Shown here in pieces: positions 42,154 through 52,529 of a stretch of DNA of 64,000 nucleotides. Each line of letters begins with the position of its first letter. The first letter of the stretch is position 1. The position numbers and the translations under genes were made by a program. Source of the stretch: Platanthera guangdongensis (Eukaryota; Streptophyta; Magnoliopsida; Asparagales; Orchidaceae). The notes below the pieces were generated by a model. That model made no database searches, was not told the origin of the DNA, and saw nothing but the letters and a program-made list of their open reading frames with translations. The DNA is taken from assembly GCA_039583875.1 (NCBI GenBank), contig CM077165.1, forward strand, positions 68,250,757 through 68,314,756, read 5' to 3'.

Positions 42154-43870
42154 CTCCCCCTTGAAGTGGGAAGTGGTGACCAAGCCCAGCAAGTTACGCA
42201 AGCGTTCAAAGGGCCCCTTCGACAGTGGCTTCGTGAAGATGTCAGCAAGATTATCTTCACTCCGAACATGCCCGACCAGCAGAGACCCTTCCAACACCTT
42301 CTCCCTGATGAAGTGGTGATCAATCTCTATATGCTTGGTCCTGGCGTGACACACTGGATTGTTAAACAGTTTGAGAGCACTCTCATTGTCACCCCGGAGT
42401 AAAGTAGGCCCTTGCACTTCTTCATGAACATCCTCTATAAGCCTCCTCAACCAAACGGCTTCCCGAGCAGCCAAGGTCGAAGCCTTATACTCCGCCTCCG
42501 TGGTTGAAACCGACACCGAGTCCTGCTTCTTGCTACACCACGAGATGCTAGCTGAACCGCAAGTGAACACATAACCTGAAGTAGACCTTCGATCATCTGA
42601 ATCACCGCCATAGTCAGCATCCGTGTACCCGAGCAATGCAACCTCCGCGTCCCTTCTATAGAGGAGTCCCATATCAGAAGAAGCCTTGACATACTTCAGA
42701 ATTCCCTTCGCCGCCACTAGATGAGATTGCTTTGGTTCAGCCATATACCGACTTACTCGGCCAACAGTATAAGCGATATCCGGCCTTGTAATCGTCAGAT
42801 AAATCAAGCTCCCAACCAGAGCCATGAACACCAAGGGATCATGAAGAACCCTTCCCTCATCTCGTCGAAGCTTCAGCCCAGATTCCAGTGGAGTAGAGCA
42901 CTTCTTCCCTTCGCCCATGCCAAACCGCTTCACAATGCGATCAGCATATCCTTTCTGGCTAATGAGAACCCCACACTCATTCCTCTCCACTTCCAGACCA
43001 AGAAAGTGATGCAACTCTCCCAGGTCTTTCATCTCGAAGCGTATAGCAAGCTCAGCCCTGAGCCTTGCTACTTCCCCCTCCGAGTTCCCTGTGATGATCA
43101 TGTCGTCCACATACAGCAGGACCAAGACTCTTAGCTCTCCCTTCTTCTTGACGAACAAGCTTGAATCCGAGTTAGAAGCCAGGTATCCACAGAATTGCAA
43201 GTACTCTGCAATCTTCCCATACCACGCTCTAGGAGCTTGCTTCAACCCAAAGAGAGCCTTCCTGAGTTTGCAGACATAGTCCGGATGCTTCTCAGAGACA
43301 AAACCAAGCGGTTGATCCATGAAGATGTCCTTGTCAATCTCTCCGTAAAGAAAGGCATTCTTCACATCGAGTTGCCACAACCTCCATCCCTTGCTAGCAG
43401 CAAAGGCGATCACCACTCTTACAGAAGTCATCTTCGCAACTGGACTGAATGTCTCCTCATAGTCTTCTCCATACTGCTGTGAGAATCCTCTAGCGACCAG
43501 GCGAGCCTTGAACCGATCAATGCTCCCATCAGCCTTCTTCTTCAACTTATACACCCACTTGCAAGTAACCGGAGTAACGCCATCAACCTTGGGGACAAGA
43601 TCCCAGGTTTCATTCTTGTTCAGAGCATCAATCTCTTCTTTCATGGCATCATCCCACTCCTTTACTCCAGTGGCCTCGTTGAAGTTTGCAGGCTCTCGCT
43701 CATCCAGAGGACCTGAAAAGAAGCAGGAGACAAGGCTCACTGCATTCCCATCACAGTACCGAGCCGGTGGCTTAACCACCCTCTTCGATCTCCGAAGACA
43801 TGGCTCCTTGCTCACGGCTTCCGTTGCTTCTTCGGGCTCCACTCCTACCTGGGCAAGCATTGAGCAGTGC
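42148..43870 (-). pseudogene. Copia-4 reverse transcriptase and RNase H
   Basis: About 570 codons. Linker RRSKRVVKPPARY, RT from ETWDLVPKVDGVTPVTCKWVYK, ARLVARGFSQQYGEDYEETF, WQLDVKNAFLYGEIDKDIFM and catalytic YVDD (residues 250-253 of this segment). RNase H with GYTDADYGGDSDDRRSTSG, STTEAEYKAS, RGDNESALKLF and RTKHIEIDHHFIREKV. The domains are complete and uninterrupted. It differs in frame from the upstream gag-integrase segment: the shift is between about 43860 and 43900, with a G5 run (ccccc at 43872-43876 on +) as the likely spot. One extra or missing base there would account for it, and it may be an assembly error. Confidence 0.92.
42154..42170 (-). other. Copia-4 polypurine tract
   Basis: ctcccccttgaagtggg on +, read as cccacttcaagggggag on the element strand, directly before the 3' LTR. 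The pol stop at 42148-42150 overlaps the LTR end. Confidence 0.8.
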
Positions 43871-46235
43871 TCCCCCTGCTTCCTGAGCCAGAAGGCTCAG
43901 CCTCGGAGTTCGAATCAACAGGAGCTGCTGGTGAAACATCAAGCTCCTCTTCAAAGCCTTCAGCAGCCTCCACCGGTGCTTCATCAACCTTGCTACTTCC
44001 GGTTAGCTCCACCGAGCCACCTCCATATGACGTCAGCTCGTCAAAGACAACGTCTCTTGACACCACGAACGTCTTCGTCACAGGGTCCATGCACTTCCAT
44101 CCCTTCTTCCGCTCATCATAGCCAACAAAGACAAGTTTCCTTGCCTTCGCATCCAGCTTTGTCCGTGAAACATCCGGGACATGCACGTAGCAAGTTGAAC
44201 CGAACACCCTAAGGTGTCCAACACTCGGCTTCTCCTTCAGCAATAGCTCAACAGGAGTCTTCATGTTGATAGGGCTGAGTGGCATCCGGTTGATAACATA
44301 AGCAGCACAAGACATTCCCTCCGCCCAAAAGGATCTTGGGATATCTTTCGCATGAAGCCAGCATTTGCAGGTCTCCGTCAGATGACGGATCGTCCGCTCC
44401 GCTACCCCATTTTGTTGTGGAGTGTGAGCACATGTAAGCTCCCGTTGGATCCCGTGCTTCCTACAGAAGTTAGAAAACTCGGAGGAGACAAACTCCCCCC
44501 CGTTATCAGTTCTAAGCTTCTTAACCCGCAAGCCAAGCCGGCCTTCTACCAACTCCTTAAACTCCACGAACAAACGGAAGGCTTCCGACTTCTCCTTTAA
44601 GAAGTACACCCAAGTATACCTTGAGTAGTCATCAACCAAGACAAGCATGTATCTGCTTCCGCCAAGGCTGGCAGTAACCGTTGGTCCCATCAGGTCGCCA
44701 TGAATACACTCCAGTGGCTTCTTGCTCCTTGTTTGTGAATTATCAAACGGAAGGCGATGTGCCTTACCGTATTGACAGCCCGCACAAACATGCCCATCAC
44801 CAAAGGAGGACAACTTCGGCAACCCCCTCACCAAACTTCTACTCGCCATTGCCTTCAGCTTGTCCATGCCAACATGCCCCAGCCTCTCATGCCAGATAGC
44901 AGCACTATCATTGACCCTCATTCTATCAACATAAGCAATGGTGGAAAGAACATACAAGCTCTTCACCCTCCTCCCAACATGAGCAACATCAGCCTTTACC
45001 GCTGATACGTTGTGAAGGAACCTCACGTCTGTTGGCCCAAACAGAACTTGATACCCAGCGTCCACCGCGTTGGTCACCGAGAAGAGGTTTTTCTTCATGC
45101 CCGACACGTGATACACACTCCTTAACGTGAGTGGCCCCTGATCACTACCCAATGTCACGACCCCCTCTTTCTCTACTGCATAAACAATATTATCAGCAGT
45201 GATAATAGCTTCATTACCTGAGTAAGGCTGCATGGAGGTGAACTTCGATTTGTCTCCGATGAGGTGATGACCACACCCGGAGTCCACGATCCACTCGCCG
45301 TTGAAGTCCTCAGCAGACAAGGCCCGGACACAAGTTCCTGTCAAGAAAGCTCCGCCCCATTCTGCTTCTTCACTTCTCGAGCAAGCTTCCTCATTTCCCG
45401 TAACATGCCCAGGCTGCAGTTTGACCTTGCAGTCTCGCTTGAAGTGCCCTCGCTGATGACACCGGTAGCACTTCAGATTCTTCTTCCAGTCCTTAGGAGC
45501 ATTGCTCCTCTCCGGCGGATATGAAGTTGAAGTCTCCTTCTCAACAGCGGCCTGCACCTTCTTCTTCTTCTTCCCTTCCCATCCCTTCTTCTTGCCTGAG
45601 AAGAGAGCTTCGCTGCCTTCCTGATTCAGGTTCACTCCAGCCATCTGCCTTGCTAAGCTCTCCTGCGAGGCAAGCAGATTCTCTAGCTCCAGCAACGACG
45701 GCTGAGTAGCCCACCCTTGAACAGATGTAACAAAGGCCACATACTCCTTCCGCAAGCCGCGAATAATGTGCCTTTTCATCTTTGCCTCAGAGATAGGCTC
45801 ATCAGGATCCAGTGCCGACAGCTCAGCACACAAGCTCTTCATCTTTAAGAAGTACTTGGAGATGGAAAGGTCTCCCTGAGTTGCCCTGGCCAACTCATTC
45901 TCCAGGAACTGAAGCCGCGCCACATTCTTCCTATTGAACAACTCATCAATGGTTGTCCAAATATCAGCAGCCGACTCACATCCAATGATGTGATCAAACA
46001 GTTCCGGAGACACGGCTCTCTTCAGAATGAACTCCGCCTTAGCATTTGTTCTTCTCCAGAGCCTAACCTGCTCAGTAGTACCGAAAGCAGTAGTGACTTC
46101 CTGCCTGTCGTCTCCACCGACGACTTCCCACAGCTCCTCGCCCAGAAGATAACTCTTAATGCACGACTTCCACTTCTTAAAGTTCGTCGGCGTTAAGAGT
46201 TCAATGCCCAGACCTCTTGCAAAACTCCCTTCCAT
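43845..46235 (-). CDS. Copia-4 Gag, protease and integrase (5' part of gag-pol)
   Basis: The ATG at 46233-46235 is the first in frame; open sequence further upstream starts only at TTG. Numbered from this ATG: copia Gag capsid about residues 10-200 (LTPTNFKKWKSCIKSYL, FLENELARATQGDLSI); zinc knuckle Cys256, Cys259, His264, Cys269; protease WIVDSGCGHH with Asp318; integrase zinc site His449, His454, Cys484, Cys487; catalytic triad Asp514, Asp577, Glu613 with the canonical 35-residue spacing. All key residues are present. The frame runs out at 43845 because of the shift noted for the RT segment. Otherwise one polyprotein of about 1,360 residues is expected. Confidence 0.93.
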   Translation of the reverse strand: MEGSFARGLGIELLTPTNFKKWKSCIKSYLLGEELWEVVGGDDRQEVTTAFGTTEQVRLWRRTNAKAEFILKRAVSPELFDHIIGCESAADIWTTIDELFNRKNVARLQFLENELARATQGDLSISKYFLKMKSLCAELSALDPDEPISEAKMKRHIIRGLRKEYVAFVTSVQGWATQPSLLELENLLASQESLARQMAGVNLNQEGSEALFSGKKKGWEGKKKKKVQAAVEKETSTSYPPERSNAPKDWKKNLKCYRCHQRGHFKRDCKVKLQPGHVTGNEEACSRSEEAEWGGAFLTGTCVRALSAEDFNGEWIVDSGCGHHLIGDKSKFTSMQPYSGNEAIITADNIVYAVEKEGVVTLGSDQGPLTLRSVYHVSGMKKNLFSVTNAVDAGYQVLFGPTDVRFLHNVSAVKADVAHVGRRVKSLYVLSTIAYVDRMRVNDSAAIWHERLGHVGMDKLKAMASRSLVRGLPKLSSFGDGHVCAGCQYGKAHRLPFDNSQTRSKKPLECIHGDLMGPTVTASLGGSRYMLVLVDDYSRYTWVYFLKEKSEAFRLFVEFKELVEGRLGLRVKKLRTDNGGEFVSSEFSNFCRKHGIQRELTCAHTPQQNGVAERTIRHLTETCKCWLHAKDIPRSFWAEGMSCAAYVINRMPLSPINMKTPVELLLKEKPSVGHLRVFGSTCYVHVPDVSRTKLDAKARKLVFVGYDERKKGWKCMDPVTKTFVVSRDVVFDELTSYGGGSVELTGSSKVDEAPVEAAEGFEEELDVSPAAPVDSNSEAEPSGSGSRGSTAQCLPR

Positions 46236-46349
46236 TGCAACACCTGTTGGCAACCTTTCAGCAGCTCCGAGCAACAACACAGGTTGATCACCACTCAATC
46301 ACTAAGTAACAACACTGGCTGACTTCCGCTCACGCAACTGAACCTCAGA

Positions 46350-46367
46350 AACCTCCCTCTGATACCA
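46350..46367 (-). other. Copia-4 primer binding site (initiator Met tRNA)
   Basis: cagaaacctccctctgatacca on + gives TGGTATCAGAGGG on the element strand, directly at the LTR edge (46368). Confidence 0.85.
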
Positions 46368-48032
46368 TGTTAAATTTTCTCAACGTGGTCAGCAAGATAG
46401 CCCAAACGCCAAATTAATATCTTCGGAACTACCCAGTTCGCACGTTGAACCAGCGGAAACCAAGAACTAGAGGTACAAAGGTAAATCCCAACAAACAATG
46501 GAAGAACAAGCAGGTCTTTTATTCATTCACTTCTTTACAATGCGAGGCATACACAGCGAGACATGATTTCGCTAGTATCACAGCTGTAAACAGAAAGCAC
46601 CAAAAAACAAGCCGGGCGGACAGCACCCGAGTCCGCCGAGACCGCAAGGTCGCCGAGTCCGCTGAGCTCGCCCAAGCTTAGCTGCAATCCGCCGAATAGC
46701 ACCGAGTCCGCCGAAGCCGCGAGGCCGCGCGGACACACCGTTATTCGCCTCCTGCTGAACTTGAAATGAGGAACACCCCTGCCCGCCTGAAACCGGCGGA
46801 CAGATTATTGAAGCTGGCAAAGATGAAACAGAACTGACAAGCCGCAGAGCGACCTCCTGCTGAGTCCGCAGAGACCGCACACTTCCAAGCACTTGACCGA
46901 AGTCACAGCCAAACTCCTGGCTCCTTGAAGCTATCCGCGCGACCTACACACAGCAAACCGTCAGCCTGAAACAATCCGCGCGGACTGACAAACACAGACC
47001 GCAGCTCCTTGCACACCCCAACTTACTGTTCACTCTCGTTACTGTAGATGTGCCAGGGGGGTCCTATTTATAGGTGAGGTGAGGAGTGTGGTCACCGCCC
47101 TAGAGATAGCGTCACCACCCCAGCCCGCACGATAGCAAAAACACCGTCCGCCGAGTCCGCATGGACTTAGCCGGATACCAAGGAAAACCGCCAGGAGCTA
47201 GACATACAATGGCGAACCCTTCTCCAGTCCGCCTGAGCTATGCGGACAAGGCGTCAGCCCGCAAAGCTCCAACCACTGCAAGACAGCAACACCCTTCAAT
47301 GGCAGTCCGCACCAACCCAAGGCAGTCCGCAAGACTCACACCTCAATCCGCCACAAGTCCACGACCAAAAGAAGACAGCAACAGTCCGCCCGGTCATAGC
47401 GGACTTGGCGGATACCGCGGACACCATGGCCTTGGCACAAAGTGTGACCAAGTCCAAAACCATCAAGAGCCAAAGCGAGCATGGCGGACACAAATTCCCG
47501 TCCGCCAAACACCCAAGCACAGACTGCCAAGAGTCTGCGAGCTCCTCGCACTTCTGTCCAATGCAGCAGCCAACCGCGGACTCCAAAACACAGTCCGCCA
47601 AACGACCTCCACAGCAAATCGCCAGCTGTGCCACCAGAGCTCGACAAGGCCTCAGCCAAGCTCTACGCTCAGTCCGCAACAGCCCACACCGCGGACACAC
47701 CAGTCCGGAAGCTTCCCGCAGACACGAGCCAACCCGCCTATCAGCACAAGCTTGCACCCACGGCCACTGAGCAATGCACCAGTCCGCCACCTTCATCCGC
47801 TCAGGCCGCTCCTTGGCAAAGCCAAACAGCAAACACCCTATCCGCAGACACCAGGCCGCATAGTCCGCGGACTCAACCCGTGCAAACCGCCCATAAGAAC
47901 AACTGGCTTCCCACTAGACCTTCCACCAGGCCGCACATCTCAGTCCGCCCAGTCCGCCTAGTCCGCCAACGTTGACCGCCCCAGGCCTCCCGGCCTGTCC
48001 CGTCACCCACTTCCACTTCACAAATTTCAACA
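46368..48032 (-). mobile_element. Copia-4 5' LTR
   Basis: 1,665 bp, same ends as the 3' LTR. It has the gtccgc-rich U3 and the short TATA-like run cctatttataggtg (about 47065-47078; tataaatagg on the element strand). It lacks 9 bp relative to the 3' LTR near 46636 (3' LTR gaggtcaccgaggccgccg, here aaggtcgccg). Confidence 0.92.
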
Positions 48033-48255
48033 ACATGCCCCAGCTCGACTTCGTCGAGCTGAAATTCATCGACCCGCAGAGGACACAGCCTCTGACACGC
48101 CTGTGTCAGAGGGTGTGTGCCCTCATTCTTCGTCAAACTGATTTTTCATCAAACACTCGGCGACTGCTCACCTGAGCAGGACACGCCCTGGTATACCCCC
48201 GTGTCCCAGGCCGTGTCACCCAACTTTGCCAAATTTTTGGATTTATGGTGTTACA
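48033..48255 (-). mobile_element. Gypsy-5 3' LTR, U3 start
   Basis: Continuation of the LTR after Copia-4, ending TTATGGTGTTACA at 48255 (element-strand start TGTAACACCATAAATCC). It contains cgacttcgtcgagctg and GACACG/CGTGTC motifs, continuous in style with 40120-40479. Confidence 0.8.
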
Positions 48256-48271
48256 ACCCTCCCCTCCTTAC
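48256..48271 (-). other. Gypsy-5 polypurine tract
   Basis: accctcccctccttac on +, read gtaaggaggggagggt on the element strand, adjoining the 3' LTR. Confidence 0.75.
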
Positions 48272-48370
48272 AAAAAATTCATCCCTGAAATTTGCAGAAT
48301 GTAAGAAACTCAAATAGAAGGATTTTATTCCACGAGTGTGCATTACAACTCGATATACACCGCATAACAA

Positions 48371-49437
48371 TTACATAAAGAGCTCAGGAAACTCAGCTCG
48401 CATGGTGTACTCTCTCTCCCATGTGAGTTCTTCACGGCCGAAGTTGTCCCACCGGACTTTGGCCATCCCGATTGTCTTGTTCCGCAACTGTTTATCGCCA
48501 CGATCTTCGATCCGAATGGGCCTAACCTTTGTCGTTAGCCCATACTCCACCGACACACGATCATTCTTGATCACCTGAGCTGGATCTTTTAAGGCCTTCC
48601 GAAGCACCGAGATGTGAAACACATCGTGTAATCCACCCAAGTCTGCCGAAAGAGCTAGCCGATATGCAGCCTCCCCAACTCGCTCCACCACTTCAAATGG
48701 GCCAAGGTACCGTGGACTGAACTTTTTCAGACGTCGAATCCTGGATACGACTTTGAAGGGTTTGATCTTCAAGTATACCCAATCACCCACCACAAACTCC
48801 ACATTCCGGTGCTTGGCATTGTAGTATTTCACTTGACGATCCTGGGCTATCAGTAGCCGCTCTCGGATAGTGCGTATCGTCGAGTTCGCTTCCTCGACTT
48901 TTTTATGCCTATACAACTTGGATTCGCCAGCTTCTACCCAAGCCAAAGGAGTACGACACTTTCGTCCATACAGAGCTTTAAACGGTGTCATACCGATGCT
49001 CGCTTGGTAGCTATTATTGTAGGCGAACTCCACCATGTAGAGATGATCTTCCCATCTCTTTCCAAAGTTCAGGGCGCACATCCGAAGCATATTCTCCATC
49101 GTTCTATTGGTTCTCTCAGTCTGGCCATCCGTTTGGGGATGAAAGGCCGTACTGAACATCAACTTTGTGCCCAACAGCTGATGTACCAGCCTCCAATCAG
49201 TCAAAGTAAATCGCCCATCTCGATCGCTCACGATGATCCGAGGAACACCATGTAGCCGTACAATCTGTTCAACATAAAGCTTTGCCAAACTTTCTACTGA
49301 ATCGTCTCGCCTATTCGGAAGGAAGTGTGCCACTTTCATCAGCGGGTCGACAATCACCCAGATTGAATCATTTCCACGCTGAGATCTCGGCAACCCGTGC
49401 ACGAAATCCATGGAAATATCGTCGAACTTCCATTTCG
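48371..49437 (-). pseudogene. Gypsy-5 integrase core and intact chromodomain
   Basis: 346 codons from MDFVHGLPRSQRGNDSIW through [57 protein letters not shown] and LHDVFHISVLRKALKDPAQVI to a complete Tekay chromodomain (QLRNKTIGMAKVRWDNFG, EELTWEREYTMRAEFPELF). It is the best chromodomain in the window and the reference for those broken in Gypsy-1 and Gypsy-2. A one-base loss near 49437 separates it from the upstream integrase segment. Confidence 0.9.
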
Positions 49438-50181
49438 AATCGATAATGACTTCAAGAAACCGCTAGGTTTCTGGCATTCCGCCTTCACCATAGCACAAGT
49501 TTGGCATTTGGCCATATAATAAACGATATCTTTCTTCAGTCCTGACCACCAGAACAGCTTTTTCATGTCTCTGAACATCTTTGTGCTTCCCGGGTGAATT
49601 GAGTACTTCGTATAGTGTGCCTTGTACATCAACTCTCCTCGCAGTTTACCCAAACTTGGGATGCACAAACGACCCTCTTTCCGTAAAAGACCGTCATCCC
49701 AGGAGAATTTTCCCTCTAGCCCATCCTTGGCATAACTTTGAAGACTCTCATCTAGATCCATTGCTCGTCTAACTCTGTCCGCAAGGACACACTGAACCTC
49801 CAACCAGTTCAAACATGCATCGGGTGTAGAATTCTTATCAACACAAAAAATCTCTAACGCTTCCAATTCCTGGATTAGACGTTAATCATGCCTATGCAAC
49901 CAGCTTGCCATTGCTGACGCTCTCCGACTCAAGGCATCCGTGGACACATTTCTCTTCCCGTGAGTATAATGAATCGCAAAGGTGTAGTCCCCAAGGAACT
50001 CCAACCACCTTCGCTATCGCATATTCAGGTCCTTCTGCTCTAATAAATACTTTAGGCTCTTGTGATCTGTATAGATTTCCACTTTCACGCCATACAGATA
50101 ATGCCTCTACAATTTTAGTGTGAAGATCACTGCCGCTAACTCTAAGTCATGAACGAGATAATTTCGCTCGTGCACTTTCAA
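49354..50181 (-). pseudogene. Gypsy-5 RNase H end and integrase zinc region
   Basis: From 50181 down: [34 protein letters not shown] and DALSRRAS-like sequence broken by stops near 50110, 50015 and 49883, then open from 49866: EALEIFCVDKN, the integrase zinc site ([21 protein letters not shown]) and FLKSLSI before the frameshift near 49437. Confidence 0.85.
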
Positions 50182-50484
50182 CTAGCGAGAGCAATAAGCA
50201 ATCACTTTCCCATTTTGCAGAAGAACGCAGCCTAAGCTGCTCCCTGAAGCATCACTATAGATTTCAAATCCATCAGTACCACATGACGACGTCAACACCG
50301 ATACTGTTGTCAACCGACACTTTAACTCTTCAAAAGCTCGTGCGCACTCCGGCGTACAAATAAACTTCTGATCCTTTCTCATCAGTGTGGTTAGAGGCAA
50401 AGCGATCCGCGAGAAGTCTGCAACAATTCTTCTACAGTAGCCTGCTAGTCCAAGGAATCTCCTGACTTCAGCCACAGAAGATAA
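50182..50484 (-). pseudogene. Gypsy-5 RT end and RNase H start, truncated
   Basis: VAEVRRFLGLAGYCRRIVADF, RKDQKFICTPECARAFEELK and [19 protein letters not shown]. It stops at TAG 50182-50184 in the SRQLK motif, as in Gypsy-1. The upstream RT (palm with FIDD) is cut off by Sirevirus-6 at 50485. Confidence 0.9.
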
Positions 50485-52345
50485 TGAAAGTGAGGGGTTT
50501 GATCAGGAATACTCTAGATGGGGGGGGGGGGTGAATAGAGTATCTTTACAAAACTTTACAACGTTTTGCTACAAATGAAACTTATGAATTAAACTATCCT
50601 AAGTTAAGTTGATCTACCACAGGTGCTGTAGAATATAAACTAATTAAGTACTAACACAACTATCCTAACTAGCACAGCCACATCAAGAAACAAAAGAAAA
50701 GAGCAAACAGACAACACAAGAAATTTATAGTGGTTCCCCAACCTGGGTACATCTACTCTTCTACCACCCTGGTAGGAATCCACTCATATTTTTGATCAGG
50801 TGCCTGACACCAATGAGCTTTTGATCAGGTGCTCAAAAACCAAACCTCAAGTCTTTTGGTCAGGTGACTTGCAACCAGGAATAACTTTTGAAGGGAGTTA
50901 AGAACCCTTTATACAGTGGGGGGGGGGTGAGAGATTGATCATGTCTTCTCATTCTCAAAACAATTGAGAAGACTTTTATGGATTTGATGATAACAAAGGC
51001 TCCCCTTGAGATGTAGAATGGTTCAGGAAGTTGGAGCTTTGCTGCAGGGTGATAGGCCTTCAAACTGTTGATTTAACCAGATGAACTCCAGGAACTTCTT
51101 GACTGATAGAAGATTTGTTGACCTTTGAAGAGTCCTGGCAGAAGACAGAAGAAGACTCTTGATTTAGATTGGCTGTTCTTCTTCTTCTTCAGCTTGATGT
51201 TCTTTCTCTAATTAGGGCTTCTTTTTCTGTATCAACTTTCTATTTCTTTTGTCTCAGGGTGTTGTCGAGAGAGAACAACAGAAGATTCTTGATTCTTGAT
51301 TTACAAACTGACTGTGTGTGTGCCTGTAAGAAGGAGATGGAAAATCCCTTTTTGTATTTTCCAAATTATCTTCCTTTTGAAATTTGAAATTCTTCTACAT
51401 TCATTGATGACGACCTGGAGAATATTTTGCATTGAATGATTTCCCCAACTGTCCCATTGAAAAACGACAACCAATAATACTGATGAAGACCATAATCAAT
51501 GCTTGCTTCTAACGATAATATTCAGAGAATATTTTAGCATTGATTACTCAGGAATTCTTGTCATAGAATAAGGACAGATGGATGAAAATAACTAAGTCTG
51601 GTTCTTCACAGAATTCGTCGATCTAGGTCCAAAGTTCGTCGAGCTATCAAGTCAAGTTCGTCGACCAGATAATGGTTGTTCGTCGAGCTGAGATCCAAGA
51701 TCGTCGACCGCAGAACAGACAACTGCTTTCTCCAAAACCTTGCCAATTCTGTGCATGAAGTTCGTCGAGCTGATAATCTAAGTTGGTCGACTGGAGTTCA
51801 GCAAAGTGTTTTTGGACTTAGAATATTCTAGATGTCTCTAGAATGAAGTGTTGAAGTGGAGTTGCTAGAAATCGTCGACCTGAGAACTTCTAACTGCTAG
51901 ATAAGTCTTGCCAGGAATGTGGTCTAAGTTCGTCGAGCTGAGAATGTAAATTCATCGACTGGAGTATGATCCGGGACTTAGAATATTTAATTGTTTCTGG
52001 AATAGGATGTTGAAGTAGAATACCCATAGATCGTCAACCTGAATACCAAGTTCGTCGAGTGGAGTTCAGAGAAATTCTGGAGTTCAGAGAATTGTCTTTG
52101 AGATCGTCGAGCTGAGCACGGCTTTTGTCGACCTGAGTTCAACGAACGTCAAACTCATTTTCTGAGTCTTTGATATTTCTCTAAGTCTTGAGTCTTTATG
52201 CAGTCTGTTGATGGCTGGTCCATATAGTGTTGACTCTAAGGACTTGGCCTATACTCTAAGATATAACCATGACCCTGGCTATACATGTTGGGTCAGATGA
52301 ACCTAACTTAGTGAACCTAGCCCAAATCAAACTAGGGATCCAACA
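50485..52345 (-). mobile_element. Sirevirus-6 3' LTR
   Basis: tgaaagtgagg to ggatccaaca on +, that is TGTTGGATCC...CTTTCA on the element strand. It shares with Sirevirus-3 the G/C run next to ctagatg...gtgaatag (12 G, 50520-50531) and the ggttccccaacctgggtacatc segment (50733-50755), but has a different U3. A second G run lies at about 50921-50928. Confidence 0.85.
51614..52145. repeat. 21-22-bp periodic TTCGTCGA array in Sirevirus-6 U3
   Basis: ttcgtcga starts at 51614, 51635, 51657, 51679 and (as atcgtcga) 51700, steps of 21, 22, 22 and 21 bp. Further pairs follow at 51761/51783, about 51929/51951 and about 52030/52052. The cores are followed by gctgag or ccagat-type variants. Confidence 0.82.
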
Positions 52346-52362
52346 ATCTCCCCCTATTTGGG
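52346..52362 (-). other. Sirevirus-6 polypurine tract
   Basis: atctccccctatttggg on +, cccaaatagggggagat on the element strand, directly before the 3' LTR. Confidence 0.85.
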
Positions 52363-52529
52363 TGAGGTCACTAATTACAGACTCATAATGAAACAAAAAT
52401 TTACAAAACAAGAAAACATATATGTGGCAGGAAAAATTAGTATATGCAGCAGATATATATACAATAAGCTTTGTATCAGAAAATAAGAAAGCAGTTTAAA
52501 AATATCATAGAAACTAATCAGTTCAGAGT

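Larger units (their letters stand above)
40480..48032 (-). mobile_element. Copia-4: Ty1/copia element, one frameshift from intact
   Basis: 3' LTR 40480-42153, polypurine tract 42154-42170, gag-pol 42148-46235, primer site 46350-46367, 5' LTR 46368-48032. The flanks ATATG (40475-40479) and ACATG (48033-48037) fit a target duplication with one later substitution. Order Gag-PR-IN-RT-RH. It is not a Sirevirus: one zinc knuckle, no extra ORF. I would place it near the Tork/Ivana-type lineages, without certainty. The LTRs differ at many sites and by a 9-bp indel, so it is older than Sirevirus-3. Confidence 0.92.
39132..50484 (-). mobile_element. Gypsy-5: Tekay-type chromovirus, partial
   Basis: 3' LTR 39132-40479 plus 48033-48255 (split by Copia-4), polypurine tract 48256-48271, and pol 48368-50484 on the minus strand. 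The 5' side is cut at 50484 by Sirevirus-6; gag, protease, most of RT and the 5' LTR are not in the window. Pol is related to, but clearly diverged from, Gypsy-1 and Gypsy-2. The U3 contains the GACACG..CGTGTC motif cluster (40120-40460 and 48080-48220). Confidence 0.88.
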
